Source of the DNA: Treponema sp.
GTDB lineage: Bacteria > Spirochaetota > Spirochaetia > Treponematales > Breznakiellaceae
DNA length: 10,874 bases
Assembly: GCA_031254795.1 (NCBI GenBank)
Contig: JAIRTS010000276.1
Location: 1-10,874, forward strand
Direction of reading: 5' to 3'
The translations under genes were made by a program, and so were the position numbers. Shown one piece after another: positions 1 to 6,846 of the stretch; the stretch's first letter is position 1; every line of letters begins with the position of its first letter. The notes beneath the pieces are model-generated. The model searched no databases. It saw only the letters and a program-made list of their open reading frames with translations, and had not been told where the DNA came from.

Positions 1-1
1 T

Positions 2-88
2 TCGCCTGCCGGAGTGACCGTATTCGCCGGCGTTTCCGGTTTTGTTCTCCGGCGCGTTCAGCTTAGGGCGCGTCTGGGGAATCCTTGA
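2..88 (+). CDS. possible 3' end of an upstream gene (partial)
   Basis: A frame is open from the window edge to a TGA at 86-88, giving 28 codons with gene-like third positions. The peptide includes a small hydrophobic stretch (VTVFAGVSGFVL) followed by an arginine-rich tail. I do not recognise it. Its stop codon overlaps the -35 box of the folP promoter. With so few codons it could be a chance open frame. A second frame is also open from the edge, to a TAG at 64-66, and is no more convincing. Confidence 0.3.
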   Translation, partial: SPAGVTVFAGVSGFVLRRVQLRARLGNP

Positions 89-113
89 CACTATCCCGTT
101 CTCATTTTATACT
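85..113 (+). promoter_or_regulatory. sigma70-type promoter of folP-cdaA-cdaR
   Basis: A perfect -35 box TTGACA (85-90) is followed after exactly 17 bp by TATACT (108-113), one mismatch from the consensus -10. Transcription would begin near 119-121, leaving only about 9 nt before the ATG at 129. This supports 129 as the folP start over the TTG at 42, which lies upstream of the promoter. Confidence 0.8.
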
Positions 114-128
114 CTACCAAAAAGATGT

Positions 129-962
129 ATGATCAATATTAAAAGAAGCGTCCGCCGCGTTCTTGTCATGGCGATAGTCAACTGCACCAGCGACTCTTTT
201 TTCCCGCAAAGCAGGGCGGCAGACACAAAGGATGCGGTGGAAAAGGCGTTGCTCGCTGTGAAGCAGGGCGCGGATATCATTGACATCGGCGGAGAATCCA
301 CACGGCCCGGCGCGGCGTACATAGACGAAGCGGAGGAAGGCAGGCGAGTGTTGCCGGTTGTCCGGGGAATCAGGCGCCGGTCTACTGTACCCATATCGGT
401 GGACACGCGGAAAGCTACGGTTGCGGCCGCCGCGTTGGAAGCCGGGGCGAACATCATCAATGATATTTCCGCGCTGGAAGATGATCCCGACATGGGAAGG
501 GTCTGCGCGGCGTCCCGCGCCAAAGTCGTGCTTATGCACAAAAAAGGATCGCCTGAAACCATGCAAAATGATCCGTTTTACCAGGACGTTGTTGGGGAGG
601 TCGCCGCTTGCTTGCAAGGCGCGGCGCAACGGGCGTTGGACGCGGGTGTTGCGCGGGAAAACATCATACTGGATCCGGGTGTGGGTTTTGGAAAACGGCT
701 GGAAGACAACACGGCGCTCATCAAGCGCCTTGCAACAATTCGCGCTTTAGGCTATCCTGTGTTGGTTGGGCTGTCGCGAAAAACCTTTATTGGAGAGCTG
801 ACCGGAAGGGGCGTAGAAGACAGACTCGCCGGCTCCCTTGCGGCGAACGCCGCCGCCATTATGGCTGGAGCGGATATCATCAGGGTGCACGATGTTAAAG
901 AATCGGTTGATATGGTAAAGGTGTTGCATGGAGTGGCTGCAAAAACTGCTGGCAATGTATGA
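129..962 (+). CDS. folP: dihydropteroate synthase
   Basis: Makes 7,8-dihydropteroate from 6-hydroxymethyl-dihydropterin pyrophosphate and p-aminobenzoate in cytoplasmic folate synthesis; this is the sulfonamide target. The 277-residue protein has normal family length and the full motif series: MAIVNCTSDSF (14-24), DIGGESTRPGA (52-62), SVDTRK (90-95), NDIS (111-114), LMHKKGSPETMQ (135-146), LDPGVGFGK (181-189), GLSRK (214-218) and RVHDVKE (252-258). The pterin and pyrophosphate contacts known in E. coli (N22, D96, N115, D185, K221, R255, H257) correspond to N18, D92, N111, D182, K218, R252 and H254. The first motif has Ser where the usual NVTPDS has Pro, and the following SDGG loop is replaced. 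The ATG at 129 is chosen because a strong promoter ends just upstream. A frame-internal TTG at 42 would add 29 unconserved residues. The 3' end overlaps cdaA by 35 nt. Confidence 0.95.
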   Translation: MINIKRSVRRVLVMAIVNCTSDSFFPQSRAADTKDAVEKALLAVKQGADIIDIGGESTRPGAAYIDEAEEGRRVLPVVRGIRRRSTVPISVDTRKATVAAAALEAGANIINDISALEDDPDMGRVCAASRAKVVLMHKKGSPETMQNDPFYQDVVGEVAACLQGAAQRALDAGVARENIILDPGVGFGKRLEDNTALIKRLATIRALGYPVLVGLSRKTFIGELTGRGVEDRLAGSLAANAAAIMAGADIIRVHDVKESVDMVKVLHGVAAKTAGNV

Positions 963-1791
963 CATAATACGTCCGGCGCTGGACATAACGATCCTCGCGT
1001 TGCTCCTGTATATGACGTATGGTCTTTTGGTGAAAACCCAAGCCGTACAGATGATAAAGGGGGCGGGGTTTCTCGCCCTGGTGTATGGACTTGCGACATG
1101 GCTGAAGCTCACCACGCTGGTGTGGATACTCAAGGCGCTGGCTCCCGGGGTGCTCATCGCGGTCGCTATTGTGTTTCAGCCTGAATTGCGCAAGATTATC
1201 CTCCGGCTTGGGCAAAGCGAGTTTTTCAGACCGAACGCCAAGCCGAATCCGGGGCATTTGGAAGCCGTCATCACGGCTGCGGAAATTCTTTCCCAAAAGC
1301 GTCGTGGAGCGCTTGTCGTGTTTCCCCGAAAAATCAACATCAAGAATATCATTGATACGGGGACAAAGCTCAACGCGGAGATTTCTTCAAGCCTTATCGT
1401 CGCCATCTTTGAGTTTGACGGACCTCTCCACGATGGGGCGATGATCATTCAACATGAGCGGATCGTGGCGGCCGGATGCTTTCTCCCCCTGTCCGAGCAA
1501 CAGGACATCAAAAAGAGTTTCGGCACTCGCCATAGGGCGTCTTTGGGCATGTCCGAGCAGTCGGACGCGGTGATTCTGGTTGTCTCCGAAGAGACCGGGG
1601 CTATCAGCTTCGCCTTTGACGGAAGATTGTACTACGATCTTTCATCTATAGAGGCCGCCAGAAAACTTCAGGAACTGATTGAGCATGGGAAACGTAGCGC
1701 CGGCATTGGAGAAACGAGCCTTGACTCTGGCGATGCGAACGGCTCACTCGACGGCATTAATCCTATGGAAGCCGCTCCGTTTAAAAAGTAA
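928..1791 (+). CDS. cdaA: membrane diadenylate cyclase CdaA (c-di-AMP synthase)
   Basis: Condenses two ATP into the second messenger cyclic di-AMP, which in other bacteria controls potassium, osmolyte and wall homeostasis. Length (287 aa) and layout fit the CdaA/DacA family: an N-terminal amphipathic start, three predicted membrane helices (about 16-35, 44-61, 68-86) and a cytoplasmic DAC domain (about 90-245). The two signature motifs are intact: DGA at 169-171 (LHDGAMII) and RHR at 201-203 (GTRHRAS). The last 30 residues are polar and probably disordered. The ATG at 928 has AAAGG six bases upstream and lies inside folP in another frame. An alternative ATG at 955 would cut the amphipathic segment. 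The 35-nt overlap with folP suggests co-translation, and the partner cdaR follows downstream. An active cyclase is expected because both motifs are unchanged. Confidence 0.97.
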   Translation: MEWLQKLLAMYDIIRPALDITILALLLYMTYGLLVKTQAVQMIKGAGFLALVYGLATWLKLTTLVWILKALAPGVLIAVAIVFQPELRKIILRLGQSEFFRPNAKPNPGHLEAVITAAEILSQKRRGALVVFPRKINIKNIIDTGTKLNAEISSSLIVAIFEFDGPLHDGAMIIQHERIVAAGCFLPLSEQQDIKKSFGTRHRASLGMSEQSDAVILVVSEETGAISFAFDGRLYYDLSSIEAARKLQELIEHGKRSAGIGETSLDSGDANGSLDGINPMEAAPFKK

Positions 1792-1797
1792 GCCTGT

Positions 1798-1829
1798 TCC
1801 AAAACGCGCCCGATGGCGTCGGTTTTGGA
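1798..1829 (+). promoter_or_regulatory. hairpin between cdaA and cdaR
   Basis: An 8-bp perfect arm TCCAAAAC (1798-1805) pairs with GTTTTGGA (1822-1829). An inner 5-bp stem GCGCC/GGCGT includes one G-U pair, the loop is CGAT, and there is a 2-nt bulge (CG, 1820-1821). No U-run follows, so it is not an ordinary intrinsic terminator. It could stabilise the cdaA 3' end, mark a processing site or tune cdaR expression; those roles are inferred. Confidence 0.55.
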
Positions 1830-1856
1830 GCGGGCGCAATAAGAGATGCGCGTAGT

Positions 1857-2855
1857 ATGAAAACACTTGACTATAGAAAAATACTCTTGAAAATCGCTGA
1901 AAACTGGACAGCCAAGGTGGTGTCCGTTGTTTTGGCCATCCTGTTGTTTGCTTTTCACAAGTCCTCTTCCATGGCGGAGCGCTTTTTCTTAGCGCCTTTG
2001 CAACTGGAAATTGACGGAAACTATACGCCTTCCAGCCCGTATGACCAGACGATCCGCGTGAGCCTGCGCGGGGAAGCGAACAGCGTCTATCCTATTCTGG
2101 AGGATGATGTCGTCGCCTACATCGATCTTAAGGGAAAAACCAAGGGAACGTACCGCGTTCCGGTACAGATACGGAAAAAAGGAACCGCTTTGGGTGTTGA
2201 TCCTCTTGAAATAAAGGTTGAGCCTGGGGAATTATCTTTGACCATAGATCATAAGGCAAGCAAAGCGGCGCCACTCAAGACAAACATCAGGGGCGTCCTG
2301 CGCAACGGCTATCAGCTTGCGGACTGGAGTCTTGCGCCGGAACAAGTCGTTGTTGATGGCCCCGCCGATGTACTTGCAACTATTTCAGAACTTTTTACCG
2401 AAGACGTGTCGCTTGACGGACACGACTCAGACTTTTCCGTTGTGGTGAACATCCTGAATTACGAACCACTCGCCAAAATACGGGGCGCCACAGTGGAATT
2501 CAAAGGCGTTGTGCAGGAAATTCTTGCGCAGAAAACCTACGAAAACATCCCTATTAGCCTGAAGAATCTGGATTCCACCCGCTGGACGGCAATTTTGAAC
2601 ATTGAGAATGGAAGCGTCTCGATTGAGGGCAGGCAACGCGATCTTGACCGGTACACGGCGCTTGACGCATTCAGCGTGGATTGCGCGGGAATTCAGGAAG
2701 CGGGATCATTTTCCCTGCCGGTTGATGTGAATCTCCCCGTATACCTCAACGCCACGGCAAGCGCCCCCAGAAAGGTTGTCGTTACGGTGAAACCGGCGGA
2801 GCCATCCGAGACCGCCGGTTTCACCGCCGATGACAAGGAAGCGACGCCCCAATAG
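1857..2855 (+). CDS. cdaR: YbbR-domain protein, CdaA regulator CdaR
   Basis: The 332-residue protein has one N-terminal membrane segment (about 19-34, VVSVVLAILLFAF) followed by an extracytoplasmic part built of three YbbR-like beta repeats (about 43-133, 138-220 and 226-312). Signatures include VSLRGEANSV, VPVQIRKKGT and VVVDGPADVL. In Firmicutes, CdaR binds CdaA through the membrane and modulates c-di-AMP output. The same role is inferred here from the family and from its place directly after cdaA. Fewer repeats than the four in B. subtilis CdaR is not unusual. The C-terminal 20 residues are polar and probably disordered. The ATG at 1857 has only a weak AAGAGA (1841-1846) upstream. A four-codon mini-ORF (ATG at 1846, TGA at 1858-1860) overlaps the start as ATGA and may couple translation. 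A better GGAG at 1827-1830 lies in the preceding hairpin but is too far away. Confidence 0.92.
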   Translation: MKTLDYRKILLKIAENWTAKVVSVVLAILLFAFHKSSSMAERFFLAPLQLEIDGNYTPSSPYDQTIRVSLRGEANSVYPILEDDVVAYIDLKGKTKGTYRVPVQIRKKGTALGVDPLEIKVEPGELSLTIDHKASKAAPLKTNIRGVLRNGYQLADWSLAPEQVVVDGPADVLATISELFTEDVSLDGHDSDFSVVVNILNYEPLAKIRGATVEFKGVVQEILAQKTYENIPISLKNLDSTRWTAILNIENGSVSIEGRQRDLDRYTALDAFSVDCAGIQEAGSFSLPVDVNLPVYLNATASAPRKVVVTVKPAEPSETAGFTADDKEATPQ

Positions 2856-2864
2856 CCCTTGCGT

Positions 2865-2883
2865 ACGCCTCGGCAAGAGGCGT
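2865..2883. terminator. hairpin between convergent operons (weak terminator candidate)
   Basis: A perfect 7-bp stem ACGCCTC (2865-2871) / GAGGCGT (2877-2883) has a 5-nt loop in the 27-bp gap between the stops of cdaR (plus) and the long TPR gene (minus). Placement fits a shared bidirectional terminator, but neither strand has a T-run after the stem, so factor-dependent or leaky termination is possible. Confidence 0.45.
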
Positions 2884-4871
2884 CACCGCAATGTTCTCAA
2901 TAAAGCGCGTAATTCCGGATCCGCCGCTGGTTGCAGATCGGCGCCCGGCGGCGAAGCGGCGTCCTGCGTTCCCGGCGTCAATAAAACCTCGTCTCCATCG
3001 GCAATCCGGTCAAAAAAGCCGACGCGGGAAAGCGCGCCGGATGCGACTTCCTCATCAACAACGGTAATGACCAGCTTGCCGACCACATCATCCGCCGAGT
3101 AAAGTATCCCGATGCCTTCGTTTCTGATGACCGGCTGCCCCCTTTTCACCACATCGTAGGTTGTTCCGGCTATCACCCCGTCCGCCTTTCCCTTGTCAAT
3201 GAGTCCCTGCCCCTGTTTGTGCTGGAGCAATACGCCACGAAGCGGGAGGGACGCGCTTAATTGTTCAATGATTCCGCGAGACGCGTTCCGCAGTTTGTCC
3301 GCGCCAGTGCGGTAGGAGGAAAAAACGCCGGCCGGGGAACCGGTGCGGGCTACAAAGAATTCGCCCTTGATCGATATATCCCGCTCGTTTTCGTTTACCG
3401 ATATGATGAGAAAGTAATCCGCGCCAGCTGAACGCGCTTCTCTGAAAGCCGTGGAAAAAGAAGGTTGTCTCAATTCGATATTCATGGGGGTGATGTTTCT
3501 ATCGTGGATCATAAAGTCTTTTATATAGGAAGAAGTGAGGGCGCCGGCGTCCGCGTGGTAAAAGCTCGACTGGGAAACGACCGAGAATATCGCGACGTTC
3601 CAATGACGCCCAACGCTTGACGCGGGATCAACGCCCCATTGCCGGTGAAGCGCTTCGGCTAAAAGCGCGTCATAGGCTTCCGCCGCGTCGTCCACGGCTT
3701 TGTCCGCCACACCGAGTTGTTGCATGAAGTGCAGTTCGTCAACATAACGAGCCGGGTAGCCTTGCAGCCTGAGAATTTCGGCGTATTCTTTTCTGGCGGG
3801 CGAGTACGGATTGATACGGAGCCCGCGGCGGTATTCAAACAACGCCTGATCCGACAGGTTGGCGGCTCTGTAATCGCGGGCGCGGTTGAAGTGGTAGTCC
3901 GCCCAGCGCGCGCGCGCCGGATCTTCGAGGTTGGTGTCGGCTATAAGCCGCTCTTCCAGCGCAATGCGGATAAATTCGTCGCTCTGGTCAATGGCGAGCG
4001 CGTTTATGAAGATGTTTCTGGCATCGCCCTTGCGTCCAAGCTGGGCGTACGACATGCCCTTGAGGTACCATGCGCTTAAATTCTTCTGGTTAAACGCAAT
4101 CGCCTCGTCAGCAAGACGCGCCGCCTCTTCGTATTTGCCCGTTCTGTAACGAAGATTCGCAAGAAGGGAACGCGCCGGATCAAAGCCGGGTTTATAGAAG
4201 AGGGAATTTTCCGCATACGTTATCGCAGAATTGATTCTTCCCGCTCCCGCGTCAAGGTAAGCCGCGTAGTAGTAGACGCGGTAGTCGTCCGGATGCTGGA
4301 GGAGTGCGCGTTCTATGTATGCCCTCGCTTGATCCGTGTTGCCGAGGGAGCCTTGCACAAGCGCGAGGGAGACCAGGAGGCGCCTGTCGTCCGGGTAGCG
4401 GCGGACGGCCTCCTGGTAGCGCCGAACCGCGTCCCCTGAATGGCCGCGGGCGATGTCAAGCTCCGAAGCGGCGAACAGCGCTTCTTTGTTGTAGGGTTCG
4501 CGGGAAAGCGTCTCGACGATCACCTGAGAAGCCGCGTCGAGCCGCCCCAGCGCGATGAGGATAAAAGCCTCAAGGTTGGCAAGGGCTATGTTTCCTCTTG
4601 CGAGGACGCGAGCCTTCCGCGTCCATGCGAGGGCTTCGTCAAATTCGCCTAAATTGTAGTAACACTCGGCGAGCGCGGCGGTGGCTTCCACATGGGCGGG
4701 GCTGAGGCGCAGACATTCAAGCAGGGCTTCCGACGCGGAGTACCAGTCCTCTTCCACCATAAAGGCGCGTCCCTGATTGTAGTAAGAGGACGCGCTTGCG
4801 GGGAATTGCGCAGTTTGCGCGTAAAGGGCGCCTGCGGATAGCGCTATTATAAGAATGATCCGGTATTTCAT
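2883..4871 (-). CDS. exported TPR protein with CsgG/FlgT-like C-terminal region
   Basis: 662 residues. A signal peptide is clear (basic MKYR, hydrophobic core, ALYA before QTAQ; predicted cleavage about 18/19). About nine to ten TPR-like helical hairpins fill residues 29-357, for example around 205-236 and 263-296. Residues about 424-545 (start NVAIFSVV, then AREARSAGADYFLII-like) resemble the CsgG/LpoB/FlgT-middle type of periplasmic fold. Residues about 546-632 (GQGLIDKGKADGVIAGTTYDVV, then a GKLVITVVDEEVASG strand) resemble the small beta domain at the FlgT C-terminus. These assignments rest on pattern, not a search. The tail (633-650) is Ala/Pro-rich. It is the last gene of the bactofilin operon, starting 5 nt after the tlyC stop; GAGGAG lies 8 nt before the ATG and abuts that stop. 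A periplasmic scaffold or assembly role is inferred. Confidence 0.85.
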   Translation of the reverse strand: MKYRIILIIALSAGALYAQTAQFPASASSYYNQGRAFMVEEDWYSASEALLECLRLSPAHVEATAALAECYYNLGEFDEALAWTRKARVLARGNIALANLEAFILIALGRLDAASQVIVETLSREPYNKEALFAASELDIARGHSGDAVRRYQEAVRRYPDDRRLLVSLALVQGSLGNTDQARAYIERALLQHPDDYRVYYYAAYLDAGAGRINSAITYAENSLFYKPGFDPARSLLANLRYRTGKYEEAARLADEAIAFNQKNLSAWYLKGMSYAQLGRKGDARNIFINALAIDQSDEFIRIALEERLIADTNLEDPARARWADYHFNRARDYRAANLSDQALFEYRRGLRINPYSPARKEYAEILRLQGYPARYVDELHFMQQLGVADKAVDDAAEAYDALLAEALHRQWGVDPASSVGRHWNVAIFSVVSQSSFYHADAGALTSSYIKDFMIHDRNITPMNIELRQPSFSTAFREARSAGADYFLIISVNENERDISIKGEFFVARTGSPAGVFSSYRTGADKLRNASRGIIEQLSASLPLRGVLLQHKQGQGLIDKGKADGVIAGTTYDVVKRGQPVIRNEGIGILYSADDVVGKLVITVVDEEVASGALSRVGFFDRIADGDEVLLTPGTQDAASPPGADLQPAADPELRALLRTLR

Positions 4872-4876
4872 TTTTT

Positions 4877-5641
4877 TTACTCCTCATTTTCACGCTTCAC
4901 CACGATTTTTACCTTCTGGATTTTGTACCCTTCCATTTCCTGAATGATGAAGTCACAACCATTATACACGGTCTTTTCGTATTTAACAGGAATTTTCCCA
5001 AAAAGATCAAACACAAAGCCTCCCAATGTGTCGAAACCGTCAACCGGAAGGTCGATGTTGATCTCTTCCGCGAGGTCTTCAAGGTTGACGCGGACATCAC
5101 AGAGGTACACGTTCTCGCTTATCTTGACTATGTTCTCCGTTTCATTGTCGAACTCGTCCTGAATGTCCCCTACGATCTCCTCAAGGATGTCTTCCATGCT
5201 CACGATGCCGGAAACACCGCCGTACTCATCGACTACAACCGCAATATGCACCCGTTTGCGCCTGAGTTCCCGAAAAAGCTTGTCAATGCGCTTTGGCTCA
5301 GGCACGAAAAACGGCGTGCGAAGCAGTTTTTGAATGTCGAATTCCTGATTCTTGACAAGGCATGTAAGAACATCCTTCGCATAGAGGACGCCGATAACGT
5401 TATCTATGGTCTCTTCGTACACCGGAAAGCGGGAATGTCCGCTTTCTGTGATTGCGGCGAGAATTTCATCTTTGGGCGAGCGCGCGTGAATAAAAACCGT
5501 GTCAATGCGCGGCGCCATGATTTCTTTTACCGTGGTGCCGGAGAGTTCTATGATGCCCCGTATCATTTCCTTCTGCTCATCTTCAAGAGCGTTGAAGGTT
5601 TTTTGTGTTATCTCGGTGTCTTTTTTGAAAAAAGGTTTCAT
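4877..5641 (-). CDS. tlyC: TlyC/CorC-like protein: CBS pair plus CorC_HlyC domain
   Basis: 254 residues with no signal peptide or membrane helix, unlike full-length CorC/YfjD relatives that begin with a CNNM membrane domain. A CBS pair occupies about 38-160: VKEIMAPRIDTVFI opens CBS1, FPVYEETIDNVIGVLY ends it, and the family signature VVVDEYGGVSGIVSMEDILE (136-155) marks CBS2. Residues about 172-250 form the CorC_HlyC (transporter-associated) domain with the LPVDGFDTLGGFVFDLFG motif. Spirochaetal TlyC proteins share this short form and were named as haemolysins. Related CorC proteins are tied to magnesium/cobalt handling, and CBS pairs bind adenosyl ligands, so a regulatory role is more likely than toxin activity. 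AAGGA lies six bases before the ATG and overlaps the stop of the preceding TPR gene, which ends 8 nt upstream. This packing implies co-translation. Confidence 0.92.
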   Translation of the reverse strand: MKPFFKKDTEITQKTFNALEDEQKEMIRGIIELSGTTVKEIMAPRIDTVFIHARSPKDEILAAITESGHSRFPVYEETIDNVIGVLYAKDVLTCLVKNQEFDIQKLLRTPFFVPEPKRIDKLFRELRRKRVHIAVVVDEYGGVSGIVSMEDILEEIVGDIQDEFDNETENIVKISENVYLCDVRVNLEDLAEEINIDLPVDGFDTLGGFVFDLFGKIPVKYEKTVYNGCDFIIQEMEGYKIQKVKIVVKRENEE

Positions 5642-5649
5642 TTTTTTCC

Positions 5650-6306
5650 TTAACGCGCGCCAAGCGCTTTCCGCGTCCGTTCAAACCCGCGCCGAGCGTC
5701 GGTCAACTGCGGATTGATTGACAAGGCTTTTTCGTAAGCCAGAAGCGCATTGGCATGGTCCCCCGCGCTCTCGCGGGCATAGGCGAGGCGGGCGAGCCAT
5801 TCCGCGTTTTTCGGCTGCCAATGCACTGCGGTTGACAGGGCGATGTCCGCCGAATGAAACTTGCCGAGCCTGATGTACAACTCGCCCATAAAGAAGTACA
5901 CCTGATCGATGTATCCCCCTTCAGGCGCGTAATTGACGTATTCCTGAAAATAGCGCAAAGCGTCCAAATTTCTGCCCTGATAATAACTGGTCTCTCCAAG
6001 AATTTCAATGATCCTCGGATCGTACCGGCTGACTTTTCGTCCCGCCGCCGCGTAGTCATGGGCTTCCTCATATCTGCCCAACCGTATGAGGCTCCACGCC
6101 GCGACGACATGGGCGTCGATGTTGTTGGCGTCGCCGGCTATTTCTTCCTGACAAATGCTCACCGCTTTTTCATAGTTGCCCGTACGGTATTCAACAACCG
6201 CGTTCGGTTTTGTCTGGGCGTTTTGGGGGAAAAGTCTGGACACGGAAAGCAGGAACATGCACACACTGATACACCTTATGCAACGGCGCGTACGGAATGG
6301 GTTCAT
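5650..6306 (-). CDS. short exported TPR protein
   Basis: 218 residues. The N-terminus is Arg/Cys-rich and then hydrophobic (CISVCMFLLSVSRLF, 12-26), so it is a signal peptide or anchor. Cys12 and Cys16 do not form a convincing lipobox. Four to five TPR-like units follow: about 36-62, 63-95, 97-128, 134-166 and 167-200, the last with the clean HANALLAYEKALSINPQ pattern. TPRs mediate protein-protein contacts; the partner is unknown. The ATG overlaps the bactofilin stop as ATGA (6303-6306) and has no good Shine-Dalgarno of its own, so translation is probably coupled to bactofilin. tlyC follows after 8 nt. This tight context suggests it works with the bactofilin and the second TPR protein at the inner membrane or periplasm. 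Confidence 0.87.
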   Translation of the reverse strand: MNPFRTRRCIRCISVCMFLLSVSRLFPQNAQTKPNAVVEYRTGNYEKAVSICQEEIAGDANNIDAHVVAAWSLIRLGRYEEAHDYAAAGRKVSRYDPRIIEILGETSYYQGRNLDALRYFQEYVNYAPEGGYIDQVYFFMGELYIRLGKFHSADIALSTAVHWQPKNAEWLARLAYARESAGDHANALLAYEKALSINPQLTDARRGFERTRKALGAR

Positions 6307-6692
6307 AACTTGGACGCAGTTTCTTGTACAGAAGAGGATGGATTTCCGGTCATGGAACAGCGTCCATTGAACAGACAGCCCGTTTCCAGACAGATTTCTG
6401 CAGTGCTGATGTTCCCCTGCAATTTGCCTGTCAACGTGATGTGGATTCTCTCCGATGCGTTCACATTGCCTTTAACGGTTCCCCGTATGACAACATGCGG
6501 GGCGGTGATATCCGCGTCCACAACCGCATGTTCATCAACAACAAGGAGGCTGGTCGAAAGTATCTCTCCTGTAATTTTACCGCGCGCCAGAAAGGGTTTT
6601 TCGAGCCTTGCTGTTCCTGAGAAATCTATGTCATTAGATAATACAATATCAAAGTCAGTCTCATCCAGCGTTTCATTGCGGGACTCCGTCAT
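6303..6692 (-). CDS. bactofilin (polymer-forming cytoskeletal protein)
   Basis: 129 residues, normal for the family. The core (about 20-115) shows the repeating right-handed beta-helix rhythm of bactofilins, with G-x-[IV]-x-G turns in ARGKITGEI, VVIRGTVKGNV and LTGKLQGNIS. It ends in the typical LFNGRCSM segment (107-114). Short polar tails flank it. Bactofilins self-assemble into filaments without nucleotide and act as scaffolds for wall enzymes, stalks or, in some spirochaetes, periplasm-linked cell shape; the exact role here is unknown. GGAGG lies about 10 nt before the ATG. A second ATG at 6700, nearer the Shine-Dalgarno, is in another frame. It is first in a four-gene operon from the promoter at 6743-6771 and overlaps the next gene by 4 nt. 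Three cysteines near the C-terminus (101, 106, 112) are noticeable. Confidence 0.93.
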   Translation of the reverse strand: MTESRNETLDETDFDIVLSNDIDFSGTARLEKPFLARGKITGEILSTSLLVVDEHAVVDADITAPHVVIRGTVKGNVNASERIHITLTGKLQGNISTAEICLETGCLFNGRCSMTGNPSSSVQETASKL

Positions 6693-6742
6693 TATTTCAT
6701 CGCCTCCGTTTTTTCAAGTTAAACCCATGCGTTTACTGAAAA

Positions 6743-6771
6743 AGTCTACCGACGCGCCCCGTATTTGTCAA
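6743..6771 (-). promoter_or_regulatory. sigma70-type promoter of the bactofilin operon
   Basis: Read on the minus strand, a perfect -35 TTGACA (6771-6766) is followed after 17 bp by TAGACT (6748-6743), four of six matching TATAAT. The predicted start near 6736 gives a leader of about 45 nt with GGAGG before the bactofilin ATG. Confidence 0.75.
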
Positions 6772-6811
6772 GGGGTCATTTCAGACAGACCGCGCGTCAT
6801 AGAAAAAACTC

Positions 6812-6820
6812 TGCAATAAT
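6812..6820 (+). promoter_or_regulatory. possible extended -10 promoter of the membrane TPR gene
   Basis: TGCAATAAT matches the extended -10 pattern TGn plus a hexamer with five of six consensus bases (AATAAT, 6815-6820). No recognisable -35 box lies 17 bp upstream. A 6-bp dyad, ATCGGC (6819-6824) / GCCGAT (6832-6837), overlaps the end of the -10 and the predicted start near 6827, and could be an operator or a small leader hairpin. Confidence 0.4.
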
Positions 6821-6846
6821 CGGCGTTTTCTGCCGATAAAAAGGGT

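Noticed and set aside
42..128. N-terminal extension of folP from the TTG at 42
   Set aside because: It lies across the strong promoter at 85-113, adds unconserved residues, and the ATG at 129 gives normal family length.
4872..4879. A-run on the minus strand (T-run on plus) between tlyC and the long TPR gene
   Set aside because: It is the spacer between the Shine-Dalgarno and ATG of the next gene and has no stem beside it, so it is not a terminator.
4877..5641. Haemolysin toxin reading of the TlyC-like gene
   Set aside because: The name is historical. The domains are a CBS pair and CorC_HlyC, with no secretion signal, so an ion- or nucleotide-linked regulatory role is more credible.
5854..6819. 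321-codon open frame on the plus strand
   Set aside because: It is antisense to the short TPR gene, the bactofilin and their promoter, whose proteins are clearly recognisable. The translated product has no repeat, motif or sensible composition.
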